Part shown: one piece after another, positions 7,505 through 15,727 of the stretch
Numbering within the stretch: the first letter of the stretch is position 1
Layout: every line of letters starts with the position of its first letter
DNA from: JADJQU01 sp035490315
GTDB taxonomy: Bacteria; Planctomycetota; UBA1135; GCA-002686595
Assembly (NCBI GenBank): GCA_035490315.1
Contig: DATHET010000103.1
Location: 1-24,806 of the forward strand
Direction: 5' to 3'
DNA: 24,806 nucleotides
Notes under the pieces: model-generated
Database searches by the model: none
Told to the model about the DNA's origin: nothing
What the model saw: the letters and a program-made list of their open reading frames with translations, nothing else
Position numbers and translations under genes: made by a program

Positions 7505-7621
7505 CTACTTGCCCTGGCGTTGTTTGTGGGTGGGTTCTTTGCAGATGATGCGCACGACGCCGCGGCGGCGCACGATCTTGCAGTTGGCGCACATGCGCCG
7601 GACGCTCGAACGAACTTTCAT
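7505..7621 (-). CDS. rpmJ: 50S ribosomal protein bL36, zinc-ribbon form
   Basis: A 38-residue protein that is easily missed because of its size. It starts MKVRSSVRRMCANCKIVRR and ends CKEPTHKQRQGK. The zinc ligands are C11, C14, C27 and H32, the C+ form of bL36, which sits at the interface of 23S rRNA domains. The ATG at 7619-7621 directly follows infA (1 bp between the infA stop and this start). Order infA-rpmJ-rpsM is standard. Confidence 0.97.
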   Translation of the reverse strand: MKVRSSVRRMCANCKIVRRRGVVRIICKEPTHKQRQGK

Positions 7622-7622
7622 G

Positions 7623-7856
7623 TCACATTCTCCGTTTGCGTTCGCCGCGGTAGACGATGCGGCCCTTGGTCAGGTCGTATGGCGACATCTCGACCGTGAT
7701 CTTGTCCCCCGGCAGGATGCGGATGTAGTGCATGCGCATCTTGCCGCTGACGTGAGCGAGGATCTCGTGGCCGGTCGGCAGCTTGGCTCGGAAACGAGCG
7801 TTGGGCAGCGATTCGGTCACGACGGCCTCGACGGTGATCGGTTCTTCCTTGGCCAT
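7623..7856 (-). CDS. infA: Translation initiation factor IF-1
   Basis: A 77-residue S1-like OB-fold protein that blocks the A site during initiation. It shows ITVEAVVTESLPNARFRAKL, GHEILAHVSGKMRMHYIRIL and SPYDLTKGRIVYRGERKRRM. The N-terminus is about five residues longer than E. coli IF-1 (MAKEEPI). In many bacteria map lies between adk and infA; here the spacing to adk is only 16 bp and map is absent. The identification is very secure. Confidence 0.98.
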   Translation of the reverse strand: MAKEEPITVEAVVTESLPNARFRAKLPTGHEILAHVSGKMRMHYIRILPGDKITVEMSPYDLTKGRIVYRGERKRRM

Positions 7857-7872
7857 GGAACTTCGTCGCCGG

Positions 7873-8538
7873 CTAGCGGCAACCCTCCATGACCATGCTC
7901 GCGGCGGTCTTGCGCAGGGCGGCGAAGACCTCGTCGGAGGACTTCGAGCCGTCGACGTGGGCGAGACAGCCGCGCTCGGCGTAGAAGGCTTCCAGCGGCT
8001 GGGTCTCCTTGCGGTAGACCTCGAGGCGCTTCTGCACGACTTCGGGGCGGTCGTCGGAGCGCTGCACCAGCTTGCCCTGGCACTTGTCGCACTTGTCCGC
8101 GACCTTCGGCGGCGAGAACTTCAGGTGCTGGATGTTCCCGCAGGATTCGCAGGTGCGCCGTCCGCTCAACCGCTCGACGATCGCATCGTCGCCCAGGCGC
8201 AGGTTGAGCGCCTGGACCTTGGCGTCCGCCGGCAGGGCCTTCTCGAGCGCCAGGGCCTGCGGCAGGGTGCGCGGGAATCCGTCGAGCAGGTAACCGCCGG
8301 CGCAATCGGGCTTGGCCACGCGGTCGAAGAGCATCTCGAGCACCAACTCGTCGGTGACCAGCTTGCCGACGTCGAGGAAGGCCTTGGCCTTCGCGCCCAG
8401 CGGCGTCATGCGCTTGATATTCTCGCGGAACAGGTCGCCGGTGGAGATGTGCGGCAACGCGAGGTCCTTGCTCAAGCGCACTGCTTGAGTTCCTTTGCCG
8501 GCCCCCGGAGGCCCGAGCAGGATCAGGACGCGTCGCAT
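7873..8538 (-). CDS. adk: Adenylate kinase, zinc-lid form
   Basis: It interconverts ATP + AMP and 2 ADP in the cytosol. The 221-residue protein has the P-loop GPPGAGKGT (residues 9-17), the AMP-binding ISTGDLFREN, and LLDGFPRTLPQA. The LID domain has four cysteines (C130, C133, C150, C153), the zinc-binding lid of many Gram-positive and some Gram-negative enzymes; E. coli Adk lacks them. The RRSDDRPEVVQKRLEVY-type core is present as QRSDDRPEVVQKRLEVY. It follows secY by 4 bp, the common spc-operon arrangement, and precedes infA. Confidence 0.97.
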   Translation of the reverse strand: MRRVLILLGPPGAGKGTQAVRLSKDLALPHISTGDLFRENIKRMTPLGAKAKAFLDVGKLVTDELVLEMLFDRVAKPDCAGGYLLDGFPRTLPQALALEKALPADAKVQALNLRLGDDAIVERLSGRRTCESCGNIQHLKFSPPKVADKCDKCQGKLVQRSDDRPEVVQKRLEVYRKETQPLEAFYAERGCLAHVDGSKSSDEVFAALRKTAASMVMEGCR

Positions 8539-8542
8539 CGGT

Positions 8543-9856
8543 TCATTGCTCCTTGCGCGCCCAGCCGGCGCCGGAGGACTTCATGAAGCCCTCGTAGTTG
8601 CGCATCACGAGCTGCGCGTTGAGCTTGTCGACCAGGTCCATCGCCACGCCGACCACGATCAGCACCGAGGTGCCGCCGAGGAAGTAGGCCATGCGGCCGT
8701 GCAGACCCTGACCGGTGGTGATCAGGTTGGGGATCACGGCGATCACGGCCAGGAAGGCGGCGCCAGCGAGGGTGATGCGGGTGAGCACCTGGCCCAGGAA
8801 TTCCGCGGTGCTCTTGCCCGGGCGGATGCCCGGCACGAAGGAGCCGTGCTCGCGCAGGTTGTTCGCGATGTCCTCGGGCTGGAACATCAGGCGGTTCCAG
8901 AAGAAGCAGAACCCGAAGATCAGGCCGACGTACATCGCCACGTGGACGAAGCCGCGCGTGTCCTGGAACACGTCGGAGAGCCAGCTCCAGCCAAAGGCCT
9001 TGCTGATCACGCCGGGGATCACGAACAGGATCGAGGCGAAGATGATCGGCATGACGCCGGCCATGTTGATCTTGAGCGGCAGGAAGTGCTTCTGGCCGCC
9101 GTACACGCGCCGGCCGCGGGTCAGCCTGGCGTACTGGATCGGGATGCGGCGCGCGCCCTTCGTGATGTAGACGATCACGATCACGGTCAGGATCCAGGCC
9201 AGGATCCAGAAGACCAGGACGTTGTAGAAATCGTCCGACTTGCTCATCGCCATCATCGAGGTCGGCAGCTCGGCGATGATGCGCGACATGATGATCAGCG
9301 AGGCGCCGTTGCCGACGCCGTATTCGGTGATCAGCTCGCCTAGCCACATGACGATCATCGCGCCGGCAGTCAGCGAGAGCACCACGAGCACCGCCAGGCC
9401 GAAGCCCGCCGGGCGCATGCTCTCGGCCACCATGTCGGGCTGCAGCAGGAACACACCGGTGTAGATGAAGATCGACTGGATGATCGCGATCGGCACGGTG
9501 GCCAGACGCGTCCACTGGTTGATCTTCTTCTGGCCGGTCGCACCTTCCTTGGCGATGGCTTCGATGCGCGGCGAGACCTTCGCCAGCATCGAGAAGATGA
9601 TCGACGCCGAGATGTAGGGCATGATGCCCAGGGCGAAGATCGCGGTCTGTCCGATCGCGCCGCCGGAAAAGGCGTTCATGACGCCGAACATCTCGCCGGC
9701 CATGCCGGTCGCGGCCTTGGACAGGAAGTCCGGGTTCATGCCCGGCAGCGGAACCTGGAAGCCGAAGCGATACAAAAGCAGGATCCCGAGCGTCAGGAAG
9801 ATGCGCTTCCTGGTCTCGGGGATCTTGAACAGTTGCAGTGCTTTGTGCTCGGCCAC
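8543..9856 (-). CDS. secY: Preprotein translocase subunit SecY
   Basis: A 437-residue polytopic inner-membrane channel of the Sec translocon, with about ten hydrophobic segments. Family signatures include IPLPGMNP-like VPLPGMNPDFL, IFALGIMPYISASIIFSML, QKKINQWTRLATVPIAIIQS and the loop GARRIPIQYARLTRGRRVYGG. The C-terminal part has YFLGGTSVLIVVGVAMDLVD. The start is GTG at 9856 (MAEHKALQLFKIPETRKRI). It sits between rplO (5 bp away) and adk (4 bp), so it is translated with ribosomal genes. The identification is very secure. Confidence 0.98.
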   Translation of the reverse strand: MAEHKALQLFKIPETRKRIFLTLGILLLYRFGFQVPLPGMNPDFLSKAATGMAGEMFGVMNAFSGGAIGQTAIFALGIMPYISASIIFSMLAKVSPRIEAIAKEGATGQKKINQWTRLATVPIAIIQSIFIYTGVFLLQPDMVAESMRPAGFGLAVLVVLSLTAGAMIVMWLGELITEYGVGNGASLIIMSRIIAELPTSMMAMSKSDDFYNVLVFWILAWILTVIVIVYITKGARRIPIQYARLTRGRRVYGGQKHFLPLKINMAGVMPIIFASILFVIPGVISKAFGWSWLSDVFQDTRGFVHVAMYVGLIFGFCFFWNRLMFQPEDIANNLREHGSFVPGIRPGKSTAEFLGQVLTRITLAGAAFLAVIAVIPNLITTGQGLHGRMAYFLGGTSVLIVVGVAMDLVDKLNAQLVMRNYEGFMKSSGAGWARKEQ

Positions 9857-9861
9857 GCGTC

Positions 9862-10338
9862 TCAGGCTCCCGCGACGATCTCGCGACCGTTCTTGTCGAG
9901 CTCGATGACCTGGCCGCCCGCCGCTTCGATCTTGCGGCGCGCGCTGGCGGTGAACTTCTGAGCGCGCACGACGAGCTTCTTGGTCAGCTCACCGTTGCCG
10001 AGCACCTTGAACAAGGGCGTGTTCATGCTGACCAGACCCTTGGTGATCACCGCGCCGAGATCGATGGTGTCACCGCTCGAGAAGACCTCGAGGCTGTCGA
10101 CGTTGATCACGGTGTATTCGGTGGAGAAGGACGCGTTGGTGAATCCGCGCTTGGGCACGCGCCGATAGATCGGCATCTGCCCGCCTTCGTAGCCGGCGCG
10201 GCGCGGAGCACCCGAGCGCTGGCCCCAACCCTTGTGGCCGCGACCCGAGGTCTTGCCCAGGCCGGATCCGACTCCTCGCCCGATGCGCTTGCGCGTCGTG
10301 AAGATGCCGCCCTTGCTGTTGATCGTCTTCAGATCCAT
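9862..10338 (-). CDS. rplO: 50S ribosomal protein uL15
   Basis: A 158-residue 23S rRNA-binding protein. The glycine-rich N-terminal extension reads RIGRGVGSGLGKTSGRGHKG, followed by GAPRRAGYEGGQMPIYRRVPKRGF. The globular C-terminal part has VLGNGELTKKLVVRAQKFTASA, the usual signature. The start codon lies 1 bp after the rpsE stop, leaving no room for rpmD (uL30), which normally sits between them. Confidence 0.98.
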   Translation of the reverse strand: MDLKTINSKGGIFTTRKRIGRGVGSGLGKTSGRGHKGWGQRSGAPRRAGYEGGQMPIYRRVPKRGFTNASFSTEYTVINVDSLEVFSSGDTIDLGAVITKGLVSMNTPLFKVLGNGELTKKLVVRAQKFTASARRKIEAAGGQVIELDKNGREIVAGA

Positions 10339-10339
10339 T

Positions 10340-10852
10340 TCAGAGCTCCACTCCGCGGAGTTCGGCGACGTCCTTCATCGTGCGCAGTTGCCCGAGCGCG
10401 AGAAGAGCGGCCTTGACGACATTGACCTGATTCGTGGAACCGTAATTCTTGGTCAGGATGTTCTTGATCCCGGCCATTTCGCACACCGCGCGCACGGCGG
10501 CGCCGGCGATGATGCCCGTGCCCGGCGCGGCCGGGACGAGTCGCACGCGCGAAGCGCCGAACTTGGCTTCGACCTCGTGCGGGATCGAGCCGGCTTCGTT
10601 GACCGGGACCCGCATCAGGTGCTTGCGCGAGTCGCGCGCGGCCTTCTCGATGGCGCCGGGGACCTGGCGGCCCTTGCCGTAACCAAGGCCGACGACGCCT
10701 TCGCGATTGCCGCTGACGGACAGGGCCGAGAAGGAGAAGCGGCGGCCTCCCTTGACGACCACGGCACAACGGTTGATGCGCACGAGCACCTCGCTCATCG
10801 TCGAGAGTTGCTCTACTTCAGCGGCGTCGAGGTAGCGGATTTGTTCGATCAT
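10340..10852 (-). CDS. rpsE: 30S ribosomal protein uS5
   Basis: A 170-residue small-subunit protein of the mRNA entry and decoding-fidelity region. It shows RINRCAVVVKGGRRFSFSAL, the GYGKGRQVPGAIEKA loop and RLVPAAPGTGIIAGAAVRAV, ending LRTMKDVAELRGVEL. It lies between rplR (24 bp) and rplO (1 bp). No anomaly beyond the missing downstream rpmD. Confidence 0.98.
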   Translation of the reverse strand: MIEQIRYLDAAEVEQLSTMSEVLVRINRCAVVVKGGRRFSFSALSVSGNREGVVGLGYGKGRQVPGAIEKAARDSRKHLMRVPVNEAGSIPHEVEAKFGASRVRLVPAAPGTGIIAGAAVRAVCEMAGIKNILTKNYGSTNQVNVVKAALLALGQLRTMKDVAELRGVEL

Positions 10853-10876
10853 GGGCTTCTTGTGACCTCGGCTTTC

Positions 10877-11245
10877 CTAGAACTTCAGGCCGGCTTCGCG
10901 CGCGGCCTCGGCGAGCGCTTTGACGCGCCCGTGATAGCGGCAGGGACCGCGGTCGAAGACCACGGCCTCGATCCCGGCGGCCTTGGCGCGCTTGGCGATC
11001 TCGGCTCCGACCAGCGCGGCGCGCTGTGATTTCGTCTTGCCGCCGAGCTCGGCGGACATCGACTTGGCGGTCGTTGTGACCGCGGCCAGCGTGCGCCCGG
11101 TTTTGTCGTCGATCACCTGGGCGGAGATGTGCTTGGTCGAGCGGTAGACCGACAGACGCGGCAGGCTCGAGAACTTGCGCAGCGCGGAGCGCGTCGACAA
11201 GGTCCGGCGTTTGTGGCGGACGGCTTTGAGTTCTTGTGCGTTCAT
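10877..11245 (-). CDS. rplR: 50S ribosomal protein uL18
   Basis: A 122-residue 5S rRNA-binding protein of the central protuberance. It shows RHKRRTLSTRSALRKFSSL, RLSVYRSTKHISAQVIDD, GKTKSQRAALVGAEIAKRA and the closing VFDRGPCRYHGRVKALAEAA, all family hallmarks. It lies 5 bp after rplF and 24 bp before rpsE. Confidence 0.98.
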   Translation of the reverse strand: MNAQELKAVRHKRRTLSTRSALRKFSSLPRLSVYRSTKHISAQVIDDKTGRTLAAVTTTAKSMSAELGGKTKSQRAALVGAEIAKRAKAAGIEAVVFDRGPCRYHGRVKALAEAAREAGLKF

Positions 11246-11250
11246 TTGGA

Positions 11251-11793
11251 CTAGCTACCGAAGCTCTTGCCGGCCTTGAGACGGACGTACTCGCCCTTGT
11301 AGCGCACACCCTTGCCCTTGTAGGGCTCGGGCGGACGCGAGGAGCGGATCTTCGCGGCGACCTGACCCACGAGCTGCTTGTCGGCACCCCACAGGTTGAT
11401 CGTGGTCGGATTCGGTGCGGCGGCGTTGACCGACGAGGGCAGGTCGATGATCACCTGCTTGCAGAAGCCGACGTTGAGCGTGACTTTTCCCGCGCCGACG
11501 GTCGCGTTCCAACCGACGCCGACGATCTCCAGGGTCTTCTGATAGCCCTGAGTCACGCCGATCATCATGTTGCTGAGCAGCGCGCGCGTCATGCCGTGGT
11601 AGGCACGCGCATCGCGCGTGTCGTCGGCTCGCGAGACGTTGATCACGTCGGAATCGACGGAGATCTCGACCTCGGGCCGCAGCGAGATCGAGAGCTCGCC
11701 CTTGGGGCCCTTGACGCGCACTTCGCGCGCGCCCTTCTTCTCGACGGCGACGCCCTTCGGGATCGCGACGGGTAGTTTTCCAATGCGTGACAT
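11251..11793 (-). CDS. rplF: 50S ribosomal protein uL6
   Basis: A 180-residue two-domain protein near the factor-binding (sarcin-ricin) site. It starts MSRIGKLPVAIPKGV and has KGPKGELSI, GVGWNATVGAGKVTLNVGF and the C-terminal PEPYKGKGVRYKGEYVRLK. Both tandem uL6 folds are present at normal length. It lies 4 bp after rpsH. Confidence 0.98.
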   Translation of the reverse strand: MSRIGKLPVAIPKGVAVEKKGAREVRVKGPKGELSISLRPEVEISVDSDVINVSRADDTRDARAYHGMTRALLSNMMIGVTQGYQKTLEIVGVGWNATVGAGKVTLNVGFCKQVIIDLPSSVNAAAPNPTTINLWGADKQLVGQVAAKIRSSRPPEPYKGKGVRYKGEYVRLKAGKSFGS

Positions 11794-11797
11794 GGGA

Positions 11798-12193
11798 TCA
11801 GCACACCTTGCAGAGGATCTCGCCCCCTGCGTTGTTCTTGCGCGCGGTGCGGTCGGAGACCACTCCGCCCGGCGTGGAAAGCACGTAGATCCCGAGGCCG
11901 CGCAGCACCTGCGGGACCTTGCCCACCTTGGCGTACACGCGGCAGCCCGGCTTGGAGATCCGCTCGATCGAGCGCAGCACGCGCTCGCCGTCGGGTCCGA
12001 AGCGCAGCTCGACCTTGAGCGTGCTGCGCGGCGTTCCCGGCTCGACGCTGAACGATTGGATGAAGCCTTCCTCTTGAAGGACCTTCAAGACGTTCACTTT
12101 CAGGCGCGAGGCGGGCATCTGGATCGACTTCTTGCCCACCGTATTTGCGTTGCGCAAATACGTCAGCAGGTCGGCGACGGGGTCGGTCATCAT
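11798..12193 (-). CDS. rpsH: 30S ribosomal protein uS8
   Basis: A 131-residue 16S rRNA-binding protein; in E. coli it is the translational repressor of the spc operon. It starts (M)MTDPVADLLTYLRNANTV; the second Met, at 12190, is an equally possible start. The core has RISKPGCRVYAK, VPQVLRGLGIYVLSTPGGVV and SDRTARKNNAGGEILCKVC. The last residues (KVC) differ from the usual YVW ending. It lies 49 bp after rpsZ and 4 bp before rplF. Confidence 0.98.
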   Translation of the reverse strand: MMTDPVADLLTYLRNANTVGKKSIQMPASRLKVNVLKVLQEEGFIQSFSVEPGTPRSTLKVELRFGPDGERVLRSIERISKPGCRVYAKVGKVPQVLRGLGIYVLSTPGGVVSDRTARKNNAGGEILCKVC

Positions 12194-12242
12194 GGCGTTC
12201 TAGTTCCCGAGGATGGGTTGAGCGGAGTTGTTGGCGCGCGCC

Positions 12243-12428
12243 TTACCAGGAGGCCTTGCGCATGCCGGGGATTTCTCCGAGCAGCGCGTGGTTGCGCAGA
12301 CAGATGCGGCAGATGCCGAATTTCTTGTAGACGGCGCGTGCGCGACCGCACATGCCGCAGCGCGTGTAGCCCCTGACCTTGAATTTCGGCGGGCGACTGC
12401 ATTTGACGATCCAGGTTGTCTTGGCCAT
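12243..12428 (-). CDS. rpsZ: 30S ribosomal protein uS14, type Z (zinc-binding)
   Basis: A 61-residue head protein in the short zinc form. C24-x2-C27 and C40-x2-C43 form the zinc ribbon. It starts MAKTTWIVKCSRPPKFKVRG and ends EIPGMRKASW, the standard ending of the family. It sits 12 bp after rplE, in the normal spc-operon position. The E. coli-type long, zinc-free uS14 is not present in this window. Confidence 0.98.
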   Translation of the reverse strand: MAKTTWIVKCSRPPKFKVRGYTRCGMCGRARAVYKKFGICRICLRNHALLGEIPGMRKASW

Positions 12429-12440
12429 GGGTGTGGATCC

Positions 12441-13106
12441 TTACTCGGCCTTGGCCGTGGCTGTCGCAGCGGCGGCAGGAGCGGGGGTTGCGGTGTGGCC
12501 GGCGGCGGCGGCGGAGCTCGCGGACTTCTTCTTTTTCTTCTTCTTCTTGGTCTCGTCCTCGGTGCCCGCGGCCTGGAACGGCATGCCCATTTCCTTCAGC
12601 AGGAAGCGCGCTTGCTCGTCGTTCGAAGCCGTGGTCACGAAGGTGATGTCCATCCCCTGGGTGAAGTCGATCTTGTCGAGCTCGATCTCGGGGAAGACCG
12701 TCTGCTCGTTGAGGCCCAGCGTGTAGTTGCCGCGGCCGTCGAGCTTGTCCTTCACGCCGCGGAAGTCGCGGATACGCGGCAGGACGATCGAGATCAGTCG
12801 GTCGGCGAACTCCCACATGCGATCGCGGCGCAGCGTGACCGCGCAGCCGATCGGCATGCCTTCGCGCAGCTTGAAGGCCGAGATCGCGACCCGCGCCTTG
12901 CGGATCGTCGGCATCTGGCCGGTGATCATGCCGAGCTCCTTGGCCGCCTGCTCGACGCGCGCCTTGTTCTCGACGGCGCCGTTGACGCCCATGTTGACCA
13001 CGATCTTGACCAGTCGCGCGCAGGCGTGGTCGTTCTCGATGCCGAAGCGCGCCTTGAGCTTCGGCTTGATGTCACTGATGTATTTCTCTTTGAGACGGGG
13101 GGCCAT
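12441..13106 (-). CDS. rplE: 50S ribosomal protein uL5 with Lys/Ala-rich C-terminal tail
   Basis: A 5S rRNA-binding protein of the central protuberance that contacts P-site tRNA. The core (about residues 1-180) starts MAPRLKEKYISDIKPKLKAR and has KARVAISAFKLREGMPIGCA, TLRRDRMWEFADRLISIVLPR, RDFRGV and FPEIELDKIDFTQGMDITFV. The product is 221 residues against about 180 for the family. The extra 40 residues contain eight consecutive lysines (187-194), then an Ala/Thr-rich segment. The lysine run is encoded mostly by AAG. It lies 3 bp after rplX. Confidence 0.97.
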   Translation of the reverse strand: MAPRLKEKYISDIKPKLKARFGIENDHACARLVKIVVNMGVNGAVENKARVEQAAKELGMITGQMPTIRKARVAISAFKLREGMPIGCAVTLRRDRMWEFADRLISIVLPRIRDFRGVKDKLDGRGNYTLGLNEQTVFPEIELDKIDFTQGMDITFVTTASNDEQARFLLKEMGMPFQAAGTEDETKKKKKKKKSASSAAAAGHTATPAPAAAATATAKAE

Positions 13107-13109
13107 GGC

Positions 13110-13532
13110 TCAGCTCTTCTTCTTGGCGGCGGTCGGCTTGGCGGCTTTCGCGGTCTTGGCCGCCGGCTTTTCGGCAGCGGGTTTCTTGGCCGGCTTCTCG
13201 GGCTTGGCGGCCTTGGCCTTGGCCTTGCCAGACTTCGTCGCCGGCTCGGCGAGCCGGACGTTGCTGGCGTGGATCGGAGCTTCGCGCTGCACGCGCTCGC
13301 CCTTGGGGTTCTGCTGGTTGGGCTTCTTGTGGCGCCAACGCATGTTGATGCCTTCGACCACGATGCGTCCGACGCGCGGCAGGGCCTGCTTGATCTCGCC
13401 GGTCTTGCCCTTGTCGTTGCCGGACAACACGAGGACCGTGTCGCCCTTCTTCACGTGCAAGCTGCCGACGGGCAGTCGCGATTGGGTGCGGATGTGTGCG
13501 CCTGTGGCGCGACGGCTTCTCTTGACTTGCAC
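13110..13532 (-). CDS. rplX: 50S ribosomal protein uL24 with replaced, basic C-terminus
   Basis: An assembly-initiator protein of the large subunit at the tunnel exit. The KOW motif reads VKKGDTVLVLSGNDKGKTGE (from residue 28), followed by VVVEGIN-like IVVEGINMRWRHKKPN and EAPIHASNVRL. The usual last strand-rich segment (RVGF...edGkkvR in other bacteria) is missing and replaced from about residue 97 by a Lys/Ala/Pro tail to residue 140. The N-terminus has about 20 additional basic residues. The start is GTG at 13532, preceded by a strong AAGGAG six bases upstream. It lies 10 bp after rplN. Confidence 0.96.
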   Translation of the reverse strand: MQVKRSRRATGAHIRTQSRLPVGSLHVKKGDTVLVLSGNDKGKTGEIKQALPRVGRIVVEGINMRWRHKKPNQQNPKGERVQREAPIHASNVRLAEPATKSGKAKAKAAKPEKPAKKPAAEKPAAKTAKAAKPTAAKKKS

Positions 13533-13542
13533 GGCGGGCTCC

Positions 13543-13911
13543 TTAGACGACCTCTTGGGCCAGCGAGATGATCTTCATGAAATTCCGCTCGCGCAGCTCG
13601 CGCGCGACGGCTCCGAAGATCCGCGTGCCGCGGGGATTGTTCTCGGCGTCGAGCAGCACGACCGCGTTGCGGTCGAAGCGCACGTACGAGCCGTCCTCGC
13701 GCCGCGTCTGCTTGCGCGTGCGCACGATCACGCCCTTGACCACGCTCCCGGGCTTGACTTCCGAGCCGGGCAAGGACTTCTTGACCGAGAGCACGATCAC
13801 GTCGCCGAGACCGGCGACGCGGCGGTGCGTGCCGCCGAGCACCTTGATGCACTGGACGCTCTTCGCGCCGGTGTTGTCGGCCACGTCCAGGTAAGTCTGC
13901 ATCTGGATCAT
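13543..13911 (-). CDS. rplN: 50S ribosomal protein uL14
   Basis: A 122-residue interface protein of the large subunit. It starts MIQMQTYLDVADNTGAKSVQ and has the basic loop KQTRREDGSYVRFDRNAVVL and RGTRIFGAVARELRERNFMK. Length and sequence are canonical. Its ATG overlaps the rpsQ stop (ATGA), so the two are translationally coupled. Confidence 0.98.
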   Translation of the reverse strand: MIQMQTYLDVADNTGAKSVQCIKVLGGTHRRVAGLGDVIVLSVKKSLPGSEVKPGSVVKGVIVRTRKQTRREDGSYVRFDRNAVVLLDAENNPRGTRIFGAVARELRERNFMKIISLAQEVV

Positions 13912-14282
13912 TCGCCACCTTCCTTCGCTTCAGTCGCCGCCGCGGGGACGAGCGTCTTGCGCGCTCCGGCGCCTGCGGCCTCGGCCGCTGCGCGCGCGAT
14001 CTGATCGACGTCCAGCCCGCGATCGGGCGCGGCCTCGAGGATCTTCACCAGTCGCCAGCACTTGAGCTTGGAGATCGGACGCGTCGCCGCGATCTCGACC
14101 ATGTCGCCGTCGCCGGCAAGCTCCTGCTCGTCGTGCGCGTGGTACTTCTTGTGACGCCGGACGTACTTGCCGTACTTGGCGTGCTTGTAAGTGCGCGTCA
14201 CCAGCACGGTGATGGTCTTCGAGCCTTTGCAGCTCGTCACCACACCCTGCAGGTTGCGTCGTGAATTGCGGGTCTCGTCCAT
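13908..14282 (-). CDS. rpsQ: 30S ribosomal protein uS17 with Ala-rich C-terminal extension
   Basis: A primary 16S rRNA-binding OB-fold protein. The core reads RRNLQGVVTSCKGSKTITV, HAKYGKYVRRHKKYHAHDE and ATRPISKLKCWRLVKIL. The family is usually about 85 residues; this product has 124. The extra 40 residues (from about 84) are Ala-rich and mildly acidic (ending EAKEGGE), unlike the basic tails on uL5, uL24 and uL22. It overlaps rplN by 4 bp and lies 2 bp after rpmC. Confidence 0.97.
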   Translation of the reverse strand: MDETRNSRRNLQGVVTSCKGSKTITVLVTRTYKHAKYGKYVRRHKKYHAHDEQELAGDGDMVEIAATRPISKLKCWRLVKILEAAPDRGLDVDQIARAAAEAAGAGARKTLVPAAATEAKEGGE

Positions 14283-14284
14283 GG

Positions 14285-14497
14285 TCAGCGCGGCTCCTGA
14301 CCGCGGATTCGGAGGTCACGCTCGTGCACCATGGTCTTGATGCGCGCGATCTGGCGCCGCAGCGTGCGGATCTGCGACGGGTTGGGAGTGCTCTCCGCCG
14401 ACGCCTTGAAGCGCAGGCCGAACAGCTCCTTCTTGATGTTGGCCAGATCGAACTCGAGCTCCGAGTTGGTCTTGCCGCGTGTGTCGTCTGTCTTCAT
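14285..14497 (-). CDS. rpmC: 50S ribosomal protein uL29
   Basis: A 70-residue two-helix protein near the tunnel exit, where trigger factor and SRP dock. It reads TNSELEFDLANIKKELFGLR, then FKASAE...NPSQIRTLRRQIARIKT. It sits between rplP (34 bp) and rpsQ (2 bp), the standard position. Confidence 0.96.
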   Translation of the reverse strand: MKTDDTRGKTNSELEFDLANIKKELFGLRFKASAESTPNPSQIRTLRRQIARIKTMVHERDLRIRGQEPR

Positions 14498-14531
14498 CGC
14501 TGTGTGCTTGTGAATGGAGCGGATGTGCGCA

Positions 14532-14951
<420 letters not shown>

Positions 14952-14968
14952 GGCGGTTTACCTGTTCC

Positions 14969-15706
14969 TCAGTTCGCCGCCGGAGCGGTGGGACGCGGGG
15001 TGTTGCGGCGCGGGCCGCGCGGGCGCTCGTTGCGCGGCGGCGCGCCCTGCTGAGCCTGCTTGAAGTCGATCTTCTGGCCGGGCTCGAGGTCGCCTTTGTA
15101 GATCCAGACCTTGACGCCGATGATGCCCCAGGTGGTCTTGGCTTCAGCGGTCCCGTAGTCGATGTGCGCGCGAAGCGTCGACAGCGGGACGCGGCCTTCG
15201 CGCTCCTTCGCCTCGCGCGCCATTTCCGCGCCACCGAGACGTCCGTTGACCTCGACCTTGATGCCCTTGGCGCCGGCCTGCATCGTGGTCTGGATCGCCT
15301 TCTTGATCGCGCGACGGAACGCCATGCGCTTCTCGAGCGCCTCGGCGACCATCTCCGCGACCAGGGCCGACTCGAGCTCCGGGCGCTTGATCTCGCGCAC
15401 GGTCATATGGCAGGTCATGCCGGTGATCTTCTGCAGCTCGGTCTTGAGCTCGTCGACGCGCACGCCCTTGCGACCGACGAGCACGCCGGGCCGCGAGGTG
15501 TGGACGATCACGTTGACCGCTTCACCCGTGCGCTCGATCTCGATGCGCGGGATGCCGGCGGCCTTGTATTCCTTGCCGATGTGCTGGCGGATCTTGAAGT
15601 CCTGCAGCAGGAGCTTCTTGAAATCCTTCTTGTTCGCGTACCAGCGCGAGCGGTGCGGCTCGACGGTGGCCAGACGGAAGCCGGTCGGATGGACTTTTTG
15701 ACCCAT
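14969..15706 (-). CDS. rpsC: 30S ribosomal protein uS3
   Basis: A head protein at the mRNA entry site with helicase-assisting residues. It starts MGQKVHPTGFRLATVEPHRS. The KH domain has VIVHTSRPGVLVGRKGVRVD, and the C-terminal domain has GRLGGAEMAREAKEREGRVP and ISYGTAEA-like HIDYGTAEAKTTWGIIGVKV. The 245-residue product ends in a Pro/Arg/Asn-rich tail from about residue 214. It lies 21 bp after rplV. Confidence 0.98.
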   Translation of the reverse strand: MGQKVHPTGFRLATVEPHRSRWYANKKDFKKLLLQDFKIRQHIGKEYKAAGIPRIEIERTGEAVNVIVHTSRPGVLVGRKGVRVDELKTELQKITGMTCHMTVREIKRPELESALVAEMVAEALEKRMAFRRAIKKAIQTTMQAGAKGIKVEVNGRLGGAEMAREAKEREGRVPLSTLRAHIDYGTAEAKTTWGIIGVKVWIYKGDLEPGQKIDFKQAQQGAPPRNERPRGPRRNTPRPTAPAAN

Positions 15707-15727
15707 GGGTTTCTCGGTGGCTCCGTG

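Noticed and set aside
12519..12548. Programmed frameshift at the poly-lysine run of uL5
   Set aside because: The AAG/AAA run is slippery in principle, but no canonical A-AAA-AAG heptamer with a downstream structure was found, and the zero frame continues sensibly to a stop.
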